Assembly: GCA_946902875.1 (NCBI GenBank) | Contig: OX336355.1 | Coordinates: 17,145,347-17,209,346 of the forward strand | Reading direction: 5' to 3' | Origin: Nematopogon swammerdamellus | Taxonomy: Eukaryota; Arthropoda; Insecta; Lepidoptera; Adelidae | Length of the DNA stretch: 64,000 bases | Shown here: in pieces, positions 10,893 to 21,477 of the stretch | Layout: each line of letters begins with the position of its first letter | Position numbering within the stretch: the first letter of the stretch is position 1 | Made by a program: the position numbers and the translations under genes | Notes under the pieces: generated by a model | Databases searched by the model: none | Told to the model about the DNA's origin: nothing | Seen by the model: only the letters and a program-made list of their open reading frames with translations

Positions 10893-11594
10893 AGGTGAGT
10901 CTGTAATAATGATTTTTTTGCAAAACTCCTTCATTGATATTTTACAATGAAACGAAGTCCTAATTTCCCCAAAATGATTATCTGTATGTCTGTCTGTCTG
11001 TTTGTATGGGCATCACATTCAAACCGTTGCTTATTTCGTCGTCCAGTTTTCACCAATAAATTGAAAAATGTTTAGAAAATGCACTTGTGTCATCTCGTTA
11101 AATTATCAAAGAGCTGGGCGAGCAGCATGCGAGCAGTGACGAAAAATATCAGGACGGCAGACCGGGGGGAGGGGGGATGCACACATACATTCCCCCTCCG
11201 GGGCGAGGGGATGTATGTGTGCATGCCCCGCCCCCTCCCGACCCGCATGCTCCCCCCTCCGGCTCGCAAAGCGCGCATATTGGATTTTTATTTTGTCCAA
11301 GCGTGGGGCCCCCGGAGACGCACCGCTGCTATATTGCTAATCCGGTACTGGATGCAATAAGACCGGTATACAACTACTGCTTCGTCCAGATTAGCTTTCT
11401 TTTCTACCGACATTTTATACGAAAACTTCGCAGGGTATTTTTTCACGTTCATATTATTACAAGTATTTTAGTGACTAGTCACCTCGCTAGTCACATAATA
11501 ACATATCTTACAGTTTATCGTAAACGCAGCTTGAGGCAAGATTAACAATTTTACCGAGAGGTAGAGAGAGAATACTACAAAGACTTATTAAAAA
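10893..11594. other. unassigned interval with GC-rich hairpin
   Basis: Includes a (GTCT)n tract near 10987 and a G/C-rich block at 11160-11280; see the hairpin at 11177-11224. ORFs on both strands over this block are low-complexity and not credible. Confidence 0.35.
11177..11224. repeat. GC-rich hairpin
   Basis: ATGCACACATACATTCCCC pairs with GGGGATGTATGTGTGCAT (one bulged T) around an 11-nt loop. Function unknown. Confidence 0.7.
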
Positions 11595-11772
11595 GTGTAT
11601 GCGCGCCATCTACCGAAAAGAGTATAAAGAATTAAACTAATCATGAATTTTAACTAATATGATAAAGATTTAATAAAACCTGCTACAGATGGTGTGAGTG
11701 GCGCTGACCATGACATGGCGATACGGAACCTTCGGTGCGCGAGTTCGACTCGCACTTGGCCGGATTTTTTTA
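11595..11772 (-). repeat. Lep-C repeat, truncated
   Basis: TGCGCGCCATCTACCGAAAA then GCGCGAGTTCGACTCGCACT and TGGCCGG: the head end of Lep-C in reverse. Confidence 0.75.
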
Positions 11773-11905
11773 TGGGAAGCAACACATAATAATATGGCGC
11801 GCGCCAGACTAACGCAGAGGTGTAGCCCTACGGCGCCCACGGGCATTCGGATATTTAAGGGGCTGCGAATACCATGTCGGCCGGAATACTTATGGCCAGT
11901 TTTGT
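11773..11905 (-). repeat. diverged LINE-E 3' tail
   Basis: ACGGCGCCCACGGGCATTCG and GGGGCTGCGAATACCATG align, with decay, to the LINE-E tail at 35070-35150. Confidence 0.6.
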
Positions 11906-11992
11906 TTTTAACCGACTTCAAGAAGGAGTTTCTCAATTCGGCTGTATTATAATTACTTATATATGCATGTTATACTCTAAAAGTACAACTGA

Positions 11993-12286
11993 CACAGAGC
12001 ATCAAATGCGCGCGCCCGCCCCTACTAGAGGCGCCGTGAGCGCGATTTCTCTACAACGCCGTTGAAGCCTATGGGCGTGGCCTATGACTTACATATGTGT
12101 GTTGTGCGTGTGCATTTGTTTTATGCGTGTGCCTAACTTGCTCCTCTTTGTGCGTAGTGTCGATACTAGCACACACACACACATACGAAGCGCTAGCAGC
12201 TCAGCGTACGGTTATTGGGATTCAAATATCATCGCTTAGGGCGCCTCTAGTAGTGGGTGCGGGCGGTAGGTATTTGATGCTCTGTG
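11993..12286. mobile_element. 294-bp MITE with 8-bp duplication
   Basis: Termini CACAGAGCATCAAAT are inverted and homology runs about 45 bp inward to CTAGAGGCGCC. ACAACTGA occurs at 11985-11992 and 12287-12294. An 8-bp duplication fits hAT- or P-type transposition. The interior is GT-rich and encodes no transposase. Confidence 0.85.
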
Positions 12287-12559
12287 ACAACTGACCTTCG
12301 AGGTCAGTTGTACTTAAAACCCATTTACTAGGTGGGTACTTAAGGCGCAGTAGTAACTCCGTAATTCTTTTAATAGCCTATAAAACTACCGGCCTAATCA
12401 GCTCAAGGCGAAACCTTACGAGACCCGTTATCAACTTCGATTGTAAACAGTCTTAAATGATCGTGAGTCATCGCGAAGTCACGATCATTGCGATATTTTA
12501 ATTTGAATAATGAGATGAACCCGAGAGTAAGAACTACTCTATGAGACGCTTCCTACTAG

Positions 12560-12752
12560 CTAGGTGAATGAAGCGTCGTCGTTGGTCGAAACGGCTATGT
12601 AAATAGTTCATCTTTTCCGTCCAGTTCAGTGTGGCCTACATGAAATGAAGGGAAGCACTGACATGGCATCTAGTTCACCCGGTGTTATGGGCTGACATCA
12701 CGGATGTCGTAGGTGATGTAGCCAACCGTGTCAGTTTCCATAAAAAATAAAT
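12560..12752 (+). mobile_element. Lep-B SINE 3' half
   Basis: From GGTCGAAACGGCTATGTAAA to GTGTCAGTTTCCATAAAAAA; head missing. Confidence 0.8.
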
Positions 12753-12798
12753 TATATCAATACATCTAACCGAAATGAAGATATAACAAAGGCAAGAT

Positions 12799-12841
12799 AT
12801 GTGTGTGTGTGTGTGTGTGTGAGGGTGTGCGTGCGTGTGTT
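12799..12841. repeat. (TG)n microsatellite
   Basis: Uninterrupted TG run grading into GTGCG/GTGTG variants. Confidence 0.9.
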
Positions 12842-12915
12842 TGGTGAAATAAAATGTTACTTATCTGTATCATGCATGTTGCTTCGATTTTACTTGCCAT
12901 AAGTATTGCATTTAA

Positions 12916-13400
12916 TTTTTAACCGACTTCAAAAAAGGAGGCTATCAATTCAACCCGTATGTATGTAATATCGTTGGAATTGCACAATATTCGTATATTT
13001 AGTTCGTTCGTTAGTCTGTGTCGGCTTCTAAACAGGTGTACCAAATTTCATTATGTGTGTATTTTTTTATGGTAACTGACACGGTTGGCTACATCACCTA
13101 CAACATCCGTGATGTCAGCCCATAACACCGGGTGAACTAGGTGCCATGTCAGTGCTTCCCTTCATTTCATGTATTGTATTTCATTGTATGTATGTTTGTT
13201 TGTCCACGCAATTATCCGAAGCTATTAATTGGATTGTGACCATTCTTATTGGCTTATGTACTTCAACTTAGGGAACAGTGCAAGTTTCATCAAAATCAGT
13301 TGAGTTGTTTTCAAGATATGGACTGTTAAGTGTGTCAAATGCGCGAATAATTATATAACACGACAACCATTTTCTTTTATTCTTTTTTATGTGATATTAC
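12916..13400 (+). repeat. AACCGACTTCAAAAAAGGAGG repeat carrying a Lep-B fragment
   Basis: TTTTAACCGACTTCAAAAAA opens a dispersed family also seen in reverse near 37080 and, diverged, near 11908. At 13065-13172 it is interrupted by a minus-strand Lep-B tail (AACTGACACGGTTGGC to CAGTGCTTCCC), flanked by similar TTTCATT stretches. Confidence 0.6.
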
Positions 13401-13464
13401 TAAAAAGAGTGATATAAAAAACTGTTTAAAAAAAACATTGAACCGACTCCAAAAAACAACTTCT

Positions 13465-14997
13465 TAAAACTAAAAGTCGGCAAGTGCGAGTTGGGCTCGC
13501 GCACCGAGGGTTCCGTATCATCAGCATCACTCAATATATTTGTATTATGTAGGTATGTACAAAAACAATTGTTTTGGAAAATCACGAACGCCTAAATAAA
13601 CACTACAGCAATGGTTTGACTGTGCGGCATTCGTGAAGTTATACAAAAATATATTTCTTATATTATGACTATGACATAACGACATAATATTTAAAATTTT
13701 CGGATTTTTTCTTTACTTGTGATGTGAGACCATGCTTCTTGCCAAATTTCATTACTCCAGGTCAACGTAAGTACCCTATAGGTTTTGATTTCATTTGAAT
13801 GAGTTTGCAAGTATTAAAACAAGATTAAAATTTGCCATAAATAGCCGTATGTTTTGATTATATTGATTTAGAAGCTTTCATTTTATATAACTCGAAGGGA
13901 TCGCAGACGTTAGTATTCCATATTAATTTCAATTTGATATCTTGACTCGTTACTGAGAATAAAAAGGGTCTTGACTTGACACACAAAACAATCAAATTTT
14001 TTTTAATATCATAACTACAAGTTTACAATTTTAGGATTTTTTCCTTTACGTGTGCTATGAGACCTTGCTTATTACAAAATTTTATGATTCTAGGTTGACG
14101 GGAAATACCCTATAGGTTTTGATTTGTTTGGAGTGAGTTTGCGAGTATGAAATCTGACATAGATGGCCGTATCTTTTGATTGCGTTGATTTAGAAGCTTG
14201 CATTTTCTATACCGTAAAGATATCGTAGCTCTTAGTATTTCATATTAATTTCAATTTGTTATCTTGATCCGTTCCTGAGAAAGGGGGTCCTTGACATACA
14301 AAACAATATTTTTTTTTTAATGTCAATAACTACAATTTTACAATTTTCGGATTTTTTCCTTTACTTGTGCTGTAAGACCTTGCTTCTTACCAAATTTTAT
14401 GATTCTATGTTAACGGGAAATACCCTATAGGTTTTGATTTGTTTTGAGTGAGTTTGCGAGTATCAAATATGACATAGATGGCCGTATCTTTTGATTGCGT
14501 TGATTTAGAAGCTTTAGTATTCTACACCTTAAAGAGATCGTAGATCTTAGTATTTCGTATTAATTTGAATTTGTTATCTTGATCCGTTCCTGAGAAAAAG
14601 GGACCTTGACATAGAAAACAAACAAAAATTTTTTTTAATGCCCCATAACTATGAATTTACAATTTTAGATTTTTTCCTTTACTTGTGCTATGAGACCTTG
14701 CTTCTTACCAAATTTCATGATTCTAGGCTAACGGGAAGTACTCTATAGGTTTTGATTTGATTTGCCGGTAGCAAAATATGTGACTTAAATGGGCGTATCT
14801 AGTGATTCCGTTGACCTAGAAGCATGCATTTTCTACACCTCAAAGGTTTCGTAGACCTTAGTATTTGATATTAATTTCAACTTGATACGTCTACCCGTTC
14901 CTGAGAAAAAAGGTCTTGACAGACAGACAGACAGACGGACAACAAAGTGATCCTATAAGGGTTCCGTTTTTTCCTCCTTTGAGGTACGGAACCCTAA
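13465..14997 (+). repeat. long Lep-C element with four ~320-bp internal units
   Basis: Begins GTCGGCAAGTGCGAGTTGGG and CGCGCACCGAGGGTTCCGTA; ends (GACA)n then GGTACGGAACCCTAAAAA. Between them CCTTTACTTGTGCTRTGAGA recurs near 13711, 14041, 14355 and 14676, giving periods of about 330, 314 and 321 bp. Each unit also repeats CCCTATAGGTTTTGATTTG, GGCCGTATCTTTTGATTG and ATCTTGATCCGTTCCTGAG. Non-coding. Confidence 0.85.
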
Positions 14998-15001
14998 AAA
15001 T

Positions 15002-15113
15002 GATTAAATAATTGAGTTGAAGGCGGTACAAAATCACACCATAAAATTGATAGATGAAGCCTTTTTGTGCTTTTGTACCGCCTTCAAATTAATTATTTAA
15101 TAATTTTTAGTGC
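15002..15113. repeat. TTGAAGGCGGTAC foldback
   Basis: GAGTTGAAGGCGGTACAAAA and TTTTGTACCGCCTTCAAATT form arms around a ~45-nt loop, extended by TTAAATAATT/AATTATTTAA. Same family as 52348-52495. Confidence 0.75.
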
Positions 15114-15576
15114 TAAGTAGATGTTTTTTGAAGTCGGTCAATGTTTTCTTCAAAAATATTTTTTTTTTACATATTTCTGACTCATTCGTTCGACACGTTG
15201 TGTAAATTCAAAATATTATTTTCAAATTTCGAGTCACTTTAGGTTCCGTATCTACCTTTTCGGGGTAGGAAACCTAAAAAGAGAATAACTTATCATAAGT
15301 GTCCCTAAATAAAAACAATATTAATTCATGAAAACCAAACAAACAGAAAAAAAAAAGAAAAAAAGCGCAGAGCGTTAAATTGCCTTCGACAGTGTGACCG
15401 CAATTCAGAGCGTCCGCTCCGCTTCTGCCTGCCACTTATGGCGCCATTTTCCGGCAGTAGGCCTGCGTTTACACTACGTGTGAGTAGCGAGTGGCGAGTG
15501 GCGAGCAGCATACTCAAATTTTCATACTTATATATCAAGGCAACTATAAGTTAGGATAAGTTTATTTTAATTTATT
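15114..15576. other. unassigned interval
   Basis: No gene seen; a minus-strand 70-codon frame is low-complexity. Confidence 0.35.
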
Positions 15577-15722
15577 TTTTGCCTCCGAACTGGGTGGCTG
15601 TGCCCGAGTTCGAAGTCTCAGGCCAAATTTCACCCTCGAGAAGGTGCCAGTCCGGCTTGGAGGACTAATTTCGCTGGGGAAGGCTATTAACCCGTGATTT
15701 GAAGATCCGTGGATTGTAGGAG
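15577..15722 (-). repeat. LINE-G 3' end fragment
   Basis: CTCCGAACTGGGTGGCTGTG, GGTGCCAGTCCGGCTTGGAG and GATTTGAAGATCCGTGGATT align with 46780-46935 in the same orientation. Confidence 0.75.
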
Positions 15723-15759
15723 TTATTACAAAACAATGTAATTATACGTATCATGTTAA

Positions 15760-15962
15760 AAGAATAAGGATAAGAATAAGAACAAAATATTTTTATTTAC
15801 ACACATACACTTTTTACATTGTAATTACATTAAAATACATTTAATCTTATCTGTACAAACTAAGTGCAATATGTAAATAGGTAGCGGCTCGGCATATGCT
15901 TAGCTAGGATTGCGCCCAGCTGACGCTGTTTTTCAGCCGCAACCTACCAGAGGTAATCAAAA
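15760..15962 (-). repeat. LINE 3' tail (minus strand)
   Basis: AACAAAATATTTTTATTTACAC reads on the minus strand as an AAATATTTTTGTT tail. CAGCTGACGCTGTTTTTCAGC resembles the element inserted at 26719-27134. Confidence 0.45.
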
Positions 15963-16370
15963 AAATTAACAGAAATTAAAAGATAACTAAAGATACGTAA
16001 GTTAAGATGAGCATAATTAAAAAAATATCGCACTGCAAATCAACAATTCCTAAGAACAATATAATAAGAGTTTCTTGGCCGATCGCCGAGTTTCGATGGT
16101 AAAGACTCGCTTCTCGCCCCTAATGTGTCCGCGCGATATCAAAGCCTATTGTCACCCTTTTGTCATTTGAAATGAAGTCGGCCGCATTGTCCGCGGCATC
16201 GAGCCGCCGGCAAACAGAGCTGTCGGCAATGCGGACAAAGATTGTCTACATTGAAAGTTACCGACTGAATCTCGATTTTGAATGTGGTCGGAATATTTTT
16301 CCACATTGTGTTCATATGTGGATAGGTCAGGAATTTATGGCGATTAAAGTATGAAAAATGTCATACTTTG
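15963..16370. other. unassigned interval
   Basis: A 64-codon plus-strand frame at 16160-16354 has no recognisable motif and overlaps repeat-like sequence. Confidence 0.35.
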
Positions 16371-16545
16371 ATGTGCGGATTGGCACCATCGCACTGAATA
16401 AAAGGTCGATCGAAGAAGCTATGCAAATAGCTCGTGATTTTCGTCCATTTCAGTGCAGCCGACACGACCAAAGAGAAGCGCTGACATGGCACCTAGGTTA
16501 CCAAGGTGTTATCTTATCAGGTGATATCACGGGTGTAGTGCGTTA
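16371..16545 (+). mobile_element. old Lep-B SINE copy
   Basis: ACCATCGCACTGAATAAAAG through CATGGCACCTAGG and GTGATATCACGGGTG; strongly diverged from the other copies. Confidence 0.65.
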
Positions 16546-16573
16546 TACGTATGAAGTGGTTCTCAAGTTATAA

Positions 16574-16655
16574 GGAAACTCCCGAATGTACATGGGCGTC
16601 GCTAGACACCTTACGGGTGGCTCGGCGCTACATGTCGCGCTTAGTATAAAAAAAA
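16574..16655 (+). repeat. LINE-E 3' tail
   Basis: GTACATGGGCGTCGCTAGAC ... CATGTCGCGCTTAGTATAAA. TGAAGTGGTTCTCAAGTT occurs before it (16550) and after it (16720), a diverged direct repeat that may reflect the insertion. Confidence 0.75.
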
Positions 16656-17087
16656 AACATCTCAGGTCGCCGATGACGTAGCGTTGAGAAGTGACAGAAT
16701 GTAACAGTGAAAACTATACGTTTGAAGTGGTTCTCAAGTTTTATGGAAATTCACATATTGACGTACCTACGTGCCCGCTTTACTTATTAGGATGATAATA
16801 GAATTACGTTTAATTGTTGTTTCTACGAAATAAATGTTATAATATTATGTTCCTTGAGCAAGAATGATTGTATACACTCTAGTCTATATTCTTGGTAAAA
16901 CCAACCAAGAAACCAAACAATACTGATAAGTGATAATAAACAGCTGTGAAATTCGTCCCGTTTAATAAATTATTATAACAATTTACACACACTTTACTAT
17001 CTCGTCCTGATAACATTTAGTTATAATTTTTTCTCGTAGGTATCGTTAAATCAATGTTATGTACGAGTATCTTCTATCCTTTCCTTA
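16656..17087. other. unassigned AT-rich interval
   Basis: Nothing supported. Confidence 0.4.
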
Positions 17088-17302
17088 TCCTTACCTTTAA
17101 TAAAATCCAACGTCTGCTTTCTGTTTGTCTGCCTGTCTGTTCGCTTATAACTCGGGAACCACTGAACCGAATTTAATAAAAAAAAATCTACGGATAGCTT
17201 GATTCTTCCAATCAACTATGGGCTACTTATTATCACGCTAAATGGCTTATGAGGTTAGCAGGGAAGTCAAATATGAGAGCGGGCGGAGTCGCAGGCTAGT
17301 AC
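17088..17302 (-). repeat. Lep-D repeat
   Basis: AATAAAATCCAACGTCTGCT to GAGAGCGGGCGGAGTCGC; a single diverged copy. Confidence 0.8.
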
Positions 17303-17329
17303 TTATAATAAAATCGTAATAGCAAAAAA

Positions 17330-18385
17330 GTCTGTACTGCGTTTAGGAAGGAGATAAACCTTCTGAGGCTGAAGCCCGAGCTACGTTAAGATAAATAATA
17401 AACGGTCTCAAAGAAAACAAGTAACTATGTGCGAGGCCGAAGGCCGAGTTACATTTAGGTAAACTATTTTAATTTCTCGATCAAAGTAAACATCTAAGGG
17501 CGAGGTTGAAGACCGGGCTGCGTTAAGGTAAACGATAAACCTTCTTCTGCCGTCGGGCCTCGCCCTTAATGACTTGCCTTCTTCGATAAAATATTAGTTT
17601 ACGCTAACGAAGCTCGGCCTTCGGCCTCGCCCTTACTTACTTACTTTCTCCGAGAGAGTTTATTGTTTACCTGAACGTAGCCCTGCCTTCGGCCTCACTC
17701 TTAGTTACTTTCTTTTTATGAAAGTATATTGTTTAGCTATACGCAGATCCGCCTTCGGCGTCGCCATTAGTCAATCAGTTTCTTCGTGAAGAATATGTTT
17801 ACCTGAAAGAAGCTCGGCCATCGGCCTCACCCGTAGTTACTTACTTTATTAAAGAAGGTTTATCGTCTTCAATAATACAGCTTGGCCTTGCCTCGCCCTT
17901 AGTTACTTACATTCTTCGAGAAGGTTCATCGTTTTTCTGAAGGAAGCTCGACCTTTGGCCTCCCCCATGATTGCTTATTTACTTTGAGAAGATTTATCGT
18001 CTTATAGAATACAGCTCGGCCTTCGGCCTGGCCCTTAGTTACTTAGTTTCTTCAAGAAGATTTATCTTCTTCCTGAACGCAGCTCGGCCTTCAGGCTCGC
18101 CTTTAGTTACTTACTTCTTCGAGAAGGTTAATTGTCTTTCAAAATGTAGCTCGGCGTTCGGCCTCTCCTTTAGTTATTTACTTTCATCAAGAAAGAATAT
18201 AGTTTACGTGAAAGCAGCTCCGACATCGGCCTCGCCTTTAGTTACTTACTTTGTTCAAGAAGGTTTATCGTTTACCTGAACTTACTTTATGTACTACTTT
18301 ATGTATGAACTTCGTTATGTACTTACTAAGTTCTTTTGAAATACGAATTTCACGCGGGCGAAGTCGCGGGCAGCAGCTGGTGTAA
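17330..18385 (-). repeat. GGCCGAAGGCCGAG minisatellite element, copy 2
   Basis: Units run forward to about 17530, then in reverse from the CTGCCGTCGGGCCTCGCC centre to about 18290, mirroring copy 1. The outer end is GTACTTACTAAGTTCTTTTG, CGAATTTCACGCGGGCGAAG, then GTCGCGGGCAGCAGCTGG, matching the start of copy 3 (43025-43110) in reverse. A 102-codon frame here simply translates the repeat. Confidence 0.85.
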
Positions 18386-18607
18386 AATATTTTAAACATG
18401 ACTAACAATTTTGTTTATCAATTCTTCATAATATATTACGTATTAATCTTCAACATTATATCTCACCATATTATCTTCCATTAGAATTTCTTGCTGATTG
18501 TATCAAAAGAATTTCCTTATCGTTTCATTTTGAAGAGCCTACCGTAGTAGGTGTCATGCAGACACAACAAATTAATTTAATTATTTTATATTAAATTTAT
18601 TTATATC

Positions 18608-18905
18608 TTTATGTATAATCCAGTATGGGTGGCTGAGTCAGAGGGGCCCAAGCACATGCTCCGACGAGCCAATATCTTCTACGAGAAGGTAGGTGCCATG
18701 CCATACCGGAGACTTCCCTTTGGATTGCTGGCTATACTGGACTAGAGGCGAATACAGCCGAGGCTGCTATGCGGCCATCTTACATCCAGTACGGTGGTAC
18801 CAACCCACTCGGCTACAAATTGAGCCTACCACCTAGTAAGCGGCAAGGGAAGGGACCTACAGTTTTACACCGGTTCCGAACTGTGAAGCAGCGTTCAGGT
18901 TGGCC
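18608..18905 (-). mobile_element. Lep-A SINE-like repeat, near full length
   Basis: AATCCAGTATGGGTGGCTGA to CCGGTTCCGAACTGTGAAGC; small duplication GCCATGCCATACC inside. Confidence 0.85.
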
Positions 18906-19090
18906 TATTATATTCTACTGAGCTTTTGCCCGCGGCTTCGCTCGCGGTAGACTCGGTTTAATATCAAATCCGATTTAAACGCAAATATGATAATAAACGA
19001 TCGCTTCTCTTATATTCCTCTCTCTCACGTCCATACCATGCTTTCTTTGATACTACTTAGCCCTAAGGCTATTTAGCGGGATGGTATAGT
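18906..19090 (+). repeat. Lep-H repeat
   Basis: Starts GCTTTTGCCCGCGGCTTCGC, the conserved beginning also seen at 32380, 33877 and 44476. Confidence 0.65.
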
Positions 19091-19105
19091 GAGCCTCAAG
19101 AACTT

Positions 19106-19362
19106 TTTTTTTTATGGAAACTGACACGGTTGGCTACATCACCTACAACATCCGTGATGTCAGCCCATAACACCGGGTGAGCTAGGTGCTTCCCTTCGGT
19201 CGTGTCGGCTACACTGAACTGGACGGAAAACGCAAACTATTTACATACATAGCCGTTTCGACCGACGCGACGTTTCATTCAGTGCGGTGGTAACAACCCG
19301 GGCGGGTTGAACCCTACCACCTAGTAATAGAAGAAGGGAAGCGACCTACAGGTACTTGCTAC
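19106..19362 (-). mobile_element. Lep-B SINE
   Basis: GGAAACTGACACGGTTGGC through CCTACCACCTAGTAATAG; the head end is lost. Confidence 0.85.
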
Positions 19363-19726
19363 TGTAGACAAACAACCACTCTGCCATCAACTCACATCGT
19401 CTTCGACTAACCGCAACGTAACTCAAACAGGGACAAATCCAAGTGTTATTCCCAACAGCGCACCAAAATAAAAGTTTTCCAATTACGACAGCGCCGCAGC
19501 CGCACCCTGTAGTACGGGAGTATTTAATTAAGTCGCATACAGGGTGGCGGCGGTAGCGAACCCGCCTGACGATTCAATTTGCCGAAAACTTTATACAGCC
19601 CACAGGGGGTTCATTCCTGTTAGTTTAGCTTATGTCATAGTGAAGTTTAATTGATTATTATTGTCGTGTGAAAAATTGTAAAATTCATCACCTCTCTCCG
19701 ACAGATGTACCATCAATATTCAGTCA
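19363..19726. other. unassigned interval
   Basis: Contains the inverted pair GCACCCTGTAGTACGGG / CGCATACAGGGTGGCGG, possibly the remains of a small TIR element; no gene. Confidence 0.3.
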
Positions 19727-20113
19727 GCCTCGATAGCTCAGTGGTGCAGACAGTCGACTGTTGCTATTGATTGTTAAGCAACGCTGGGCGCGGTCAGTAC
19801 TTGGATGGGTGACCGCTCGACCGTTGGAGGCTGACTGTGGTTCGGATTCCACATAAAACTGTAGGTCCCTTCCCTTCCTACCTTACTCGGAGGTAGGGTT
19901 CAACTCGCCCGGGTTGGTACCACCGCACTGAATGAAACGACCGCGACGGTCGAAACGGCTATGTAAATAGTTTGCGTTTTCCATCCAGTTCAGTGTAGCC
20001 GGCACGATCGAAGGGAAGCACTGACATGGCACCTAGTTCGCCCGGTGTTATGGGCTGACATCACGGATGTTGTAGGTGATGTAGCCAACCGTGTCAGTTT
20101 CCATAAAAAAAAA
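19727..20113 (+). mobile_element. Lep-B SINE, full-length tRNA/5S-headed copy
   Basis: The head has a tRNA box A-like GATAGCTCAGTGGTGC. It is followed by GTTAAGCAACGCTGGGC and GGTCAGTACTTGGATGGGTG, which match the internal control region of 5S rRNA (A box, intermediate element, C box). The body then runs GGTTGGTACCACCGCACTG, GCACTGACATGGCACC, CATCACGGATGTTGTAGG and a GTGTCAGTTTCCATAAAAA tail. By analogy this would be transcribed by RNA polymerase III. Confidence 0.85.
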
Positions 20114-21217
20114 TATTACTCACCTGATGTAATATTAAATTTCAATTTATTTATTTAAGACCGTAATTAATTTCACATGAACATACAGTAACATAATAAC
20201 AAAATAGTTGGAGCAGTGAAATTAATTCATTCACGGAGCAACCCCTGCCCCATAAACCAGAAAAGCCGTATTATAGAGGGCAGCTAACTGTCAATGTGTA
20301 TACTTGATCTTATTTTTATGAATAGAGGGTGTGTGTGTGTGTGTGTGTGTTTGTATCCACTCGAATCCCGGGACTTCGACCTACATTCCAATCCGGTACT
20401 TGCGGACCCATTCGAATCTGAGGACGTCCTCAGATTCGGAGACTATATGCGTTATATGCATATATCGAATCAGCGCAAACTGATTGGTAACCTGGTGAAA
20501 ACATTGACCAATCGCAGGCGATTCTTCATTTTCATTGCCAAAAGTCCAAAGTGTGTAATAGTATAATTTGGCACTTCTTCCTCAGTTATCCAGGGGGGAT
20601 GCACATAATATGCGCGAGTGTTAAAATGTATGCTGGGCTGGGACCCGTATTTGGGACATGTCTCCATATTCGGGCGAATAGTACTGGTGGTACGTGTTGT
20701 ATTTTTGTCAGTACAATACCTTATTTACGGACTGAGTGTCATAATGATTATATCGACACCCGAATTAAACGACAATAGCGTTAAAACAGTTTCGTCGGAC
20801 CCGAATAAAGCCCAGTCCGTATGAGTAAGATTTGAAGATCCACGCCCGCATTTGCGGACAGTCCCTGAATGTGGGTCGTCCCTAGATACAGGTTGTGTAT
20901 AACCGATATAAATTCATTCATAAGTAAGTAACCGTAAAGAGTTAACCGGTGTCGACTAGATACGAGTTCTGACATTGGCCGGTAGATGTCGTAGCTCACA
21001 TTAGAATTCAAATAAAACCATTAGAAGACGAGGTCCTCAAAAGCAGGAGACCAGTTCAGGTCCTCGAATTCATGCAATATAAACAAGGGAGGGTGTGTGT
21101 GTGAGTATGTGAGGGGGTGTGCGTGCGTGTGTATACCACATGGATGGTTATTGACGGTACATCTCTCCGAAAGAGCGTAATTTTACCTTCCGCGTATCTT
21201 TAATCTTAGGTACTCAC
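20114..21217. other. unassigned interval with palindrome and (GT)n tracts
   Basis: (GT)n lies at 20328-20351 and a related GTGTGTGTGAG tract near 21095. A 26-bp perfect palindrome (half-site CGAATCTGAGGAC) is at 20413-20438. The many short ORFs on both strands have no recognisable motif. Confidence 0.4.
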
Positions 21218-21363
21218 CGAATGCTTCTGATGATGATGCTCCAGCTTCATATTGGCGCAGCGGTTCAGTGCGGTCAGTCTTCGGAACAGGCTCTGTAGAG
21301 AGTCGGCGTCCAGGAACGGGTGGTCATTCTGCACTCCGGACACGTCTATTGGGAACTGCAGGT
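21218..21363 (-). CDS. cv-c: internal exon of a crossveinless-c / DLC1-type RhoGAP (SAM domain)
   Basis: Minus-strand exon of 146 nt: acceptor TTTCTCTTGTTCCAG before it, donor GTGAGTACC after it. It starts with two bases of a split codon (an Asp codon if the previous exon ends in G), then 48 codons with no stop: LQFPIDVSGVQNDHPFLDAD, then a SLFRRLTALNRCANMKLE block and a His-rich end. This matches the second half of the SAM domain of the DLC1/STARD13/crossveinless-c family, where FPID, ...DHxFL and LCRRLNTLNKCAxMKL are conserved. In flies Cv-c is a SAM-RhoGAP-START protein that down-regulates Rho1 in epithelial morphogenesis. I see neither the preceding nor the following exon in the window, so flanking introns must be long. 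Base composition and codon use differ from the surrounding AT-rich repeats. The assignment rests on recalled family motifs; a related paralogue is the main alternative. Confidence 0.75.
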
Positions 21364-21477
21364 CTGGAACAAGAGAAACGCCTGGTTGGTTACGCGGTTA
21401 CATTCCGTAGTCGGCGCATACATTGTATAGTACTAAACATACTATACCATACTATATTATGCCAGTGGCGCCCATAA

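Noticed and set aside
11079..11545. Overlapping 93- and 122-codon ORFs
   Set aside because: They cover a GC-rich hairpin, have ORFs in several frames at once and show no domain.
19760..19822. 5S rRNA gene
   Set aside because: Only the internal control region-like block is present, inside a SINE; the 5' and 3' stems of 5S are missing.
20294..21011. Cluster of 65-90-codon ORFs on both strands
   Set aside because: No motifs, overlapping frames on both strands, next to microsatellites; no splice-site support.
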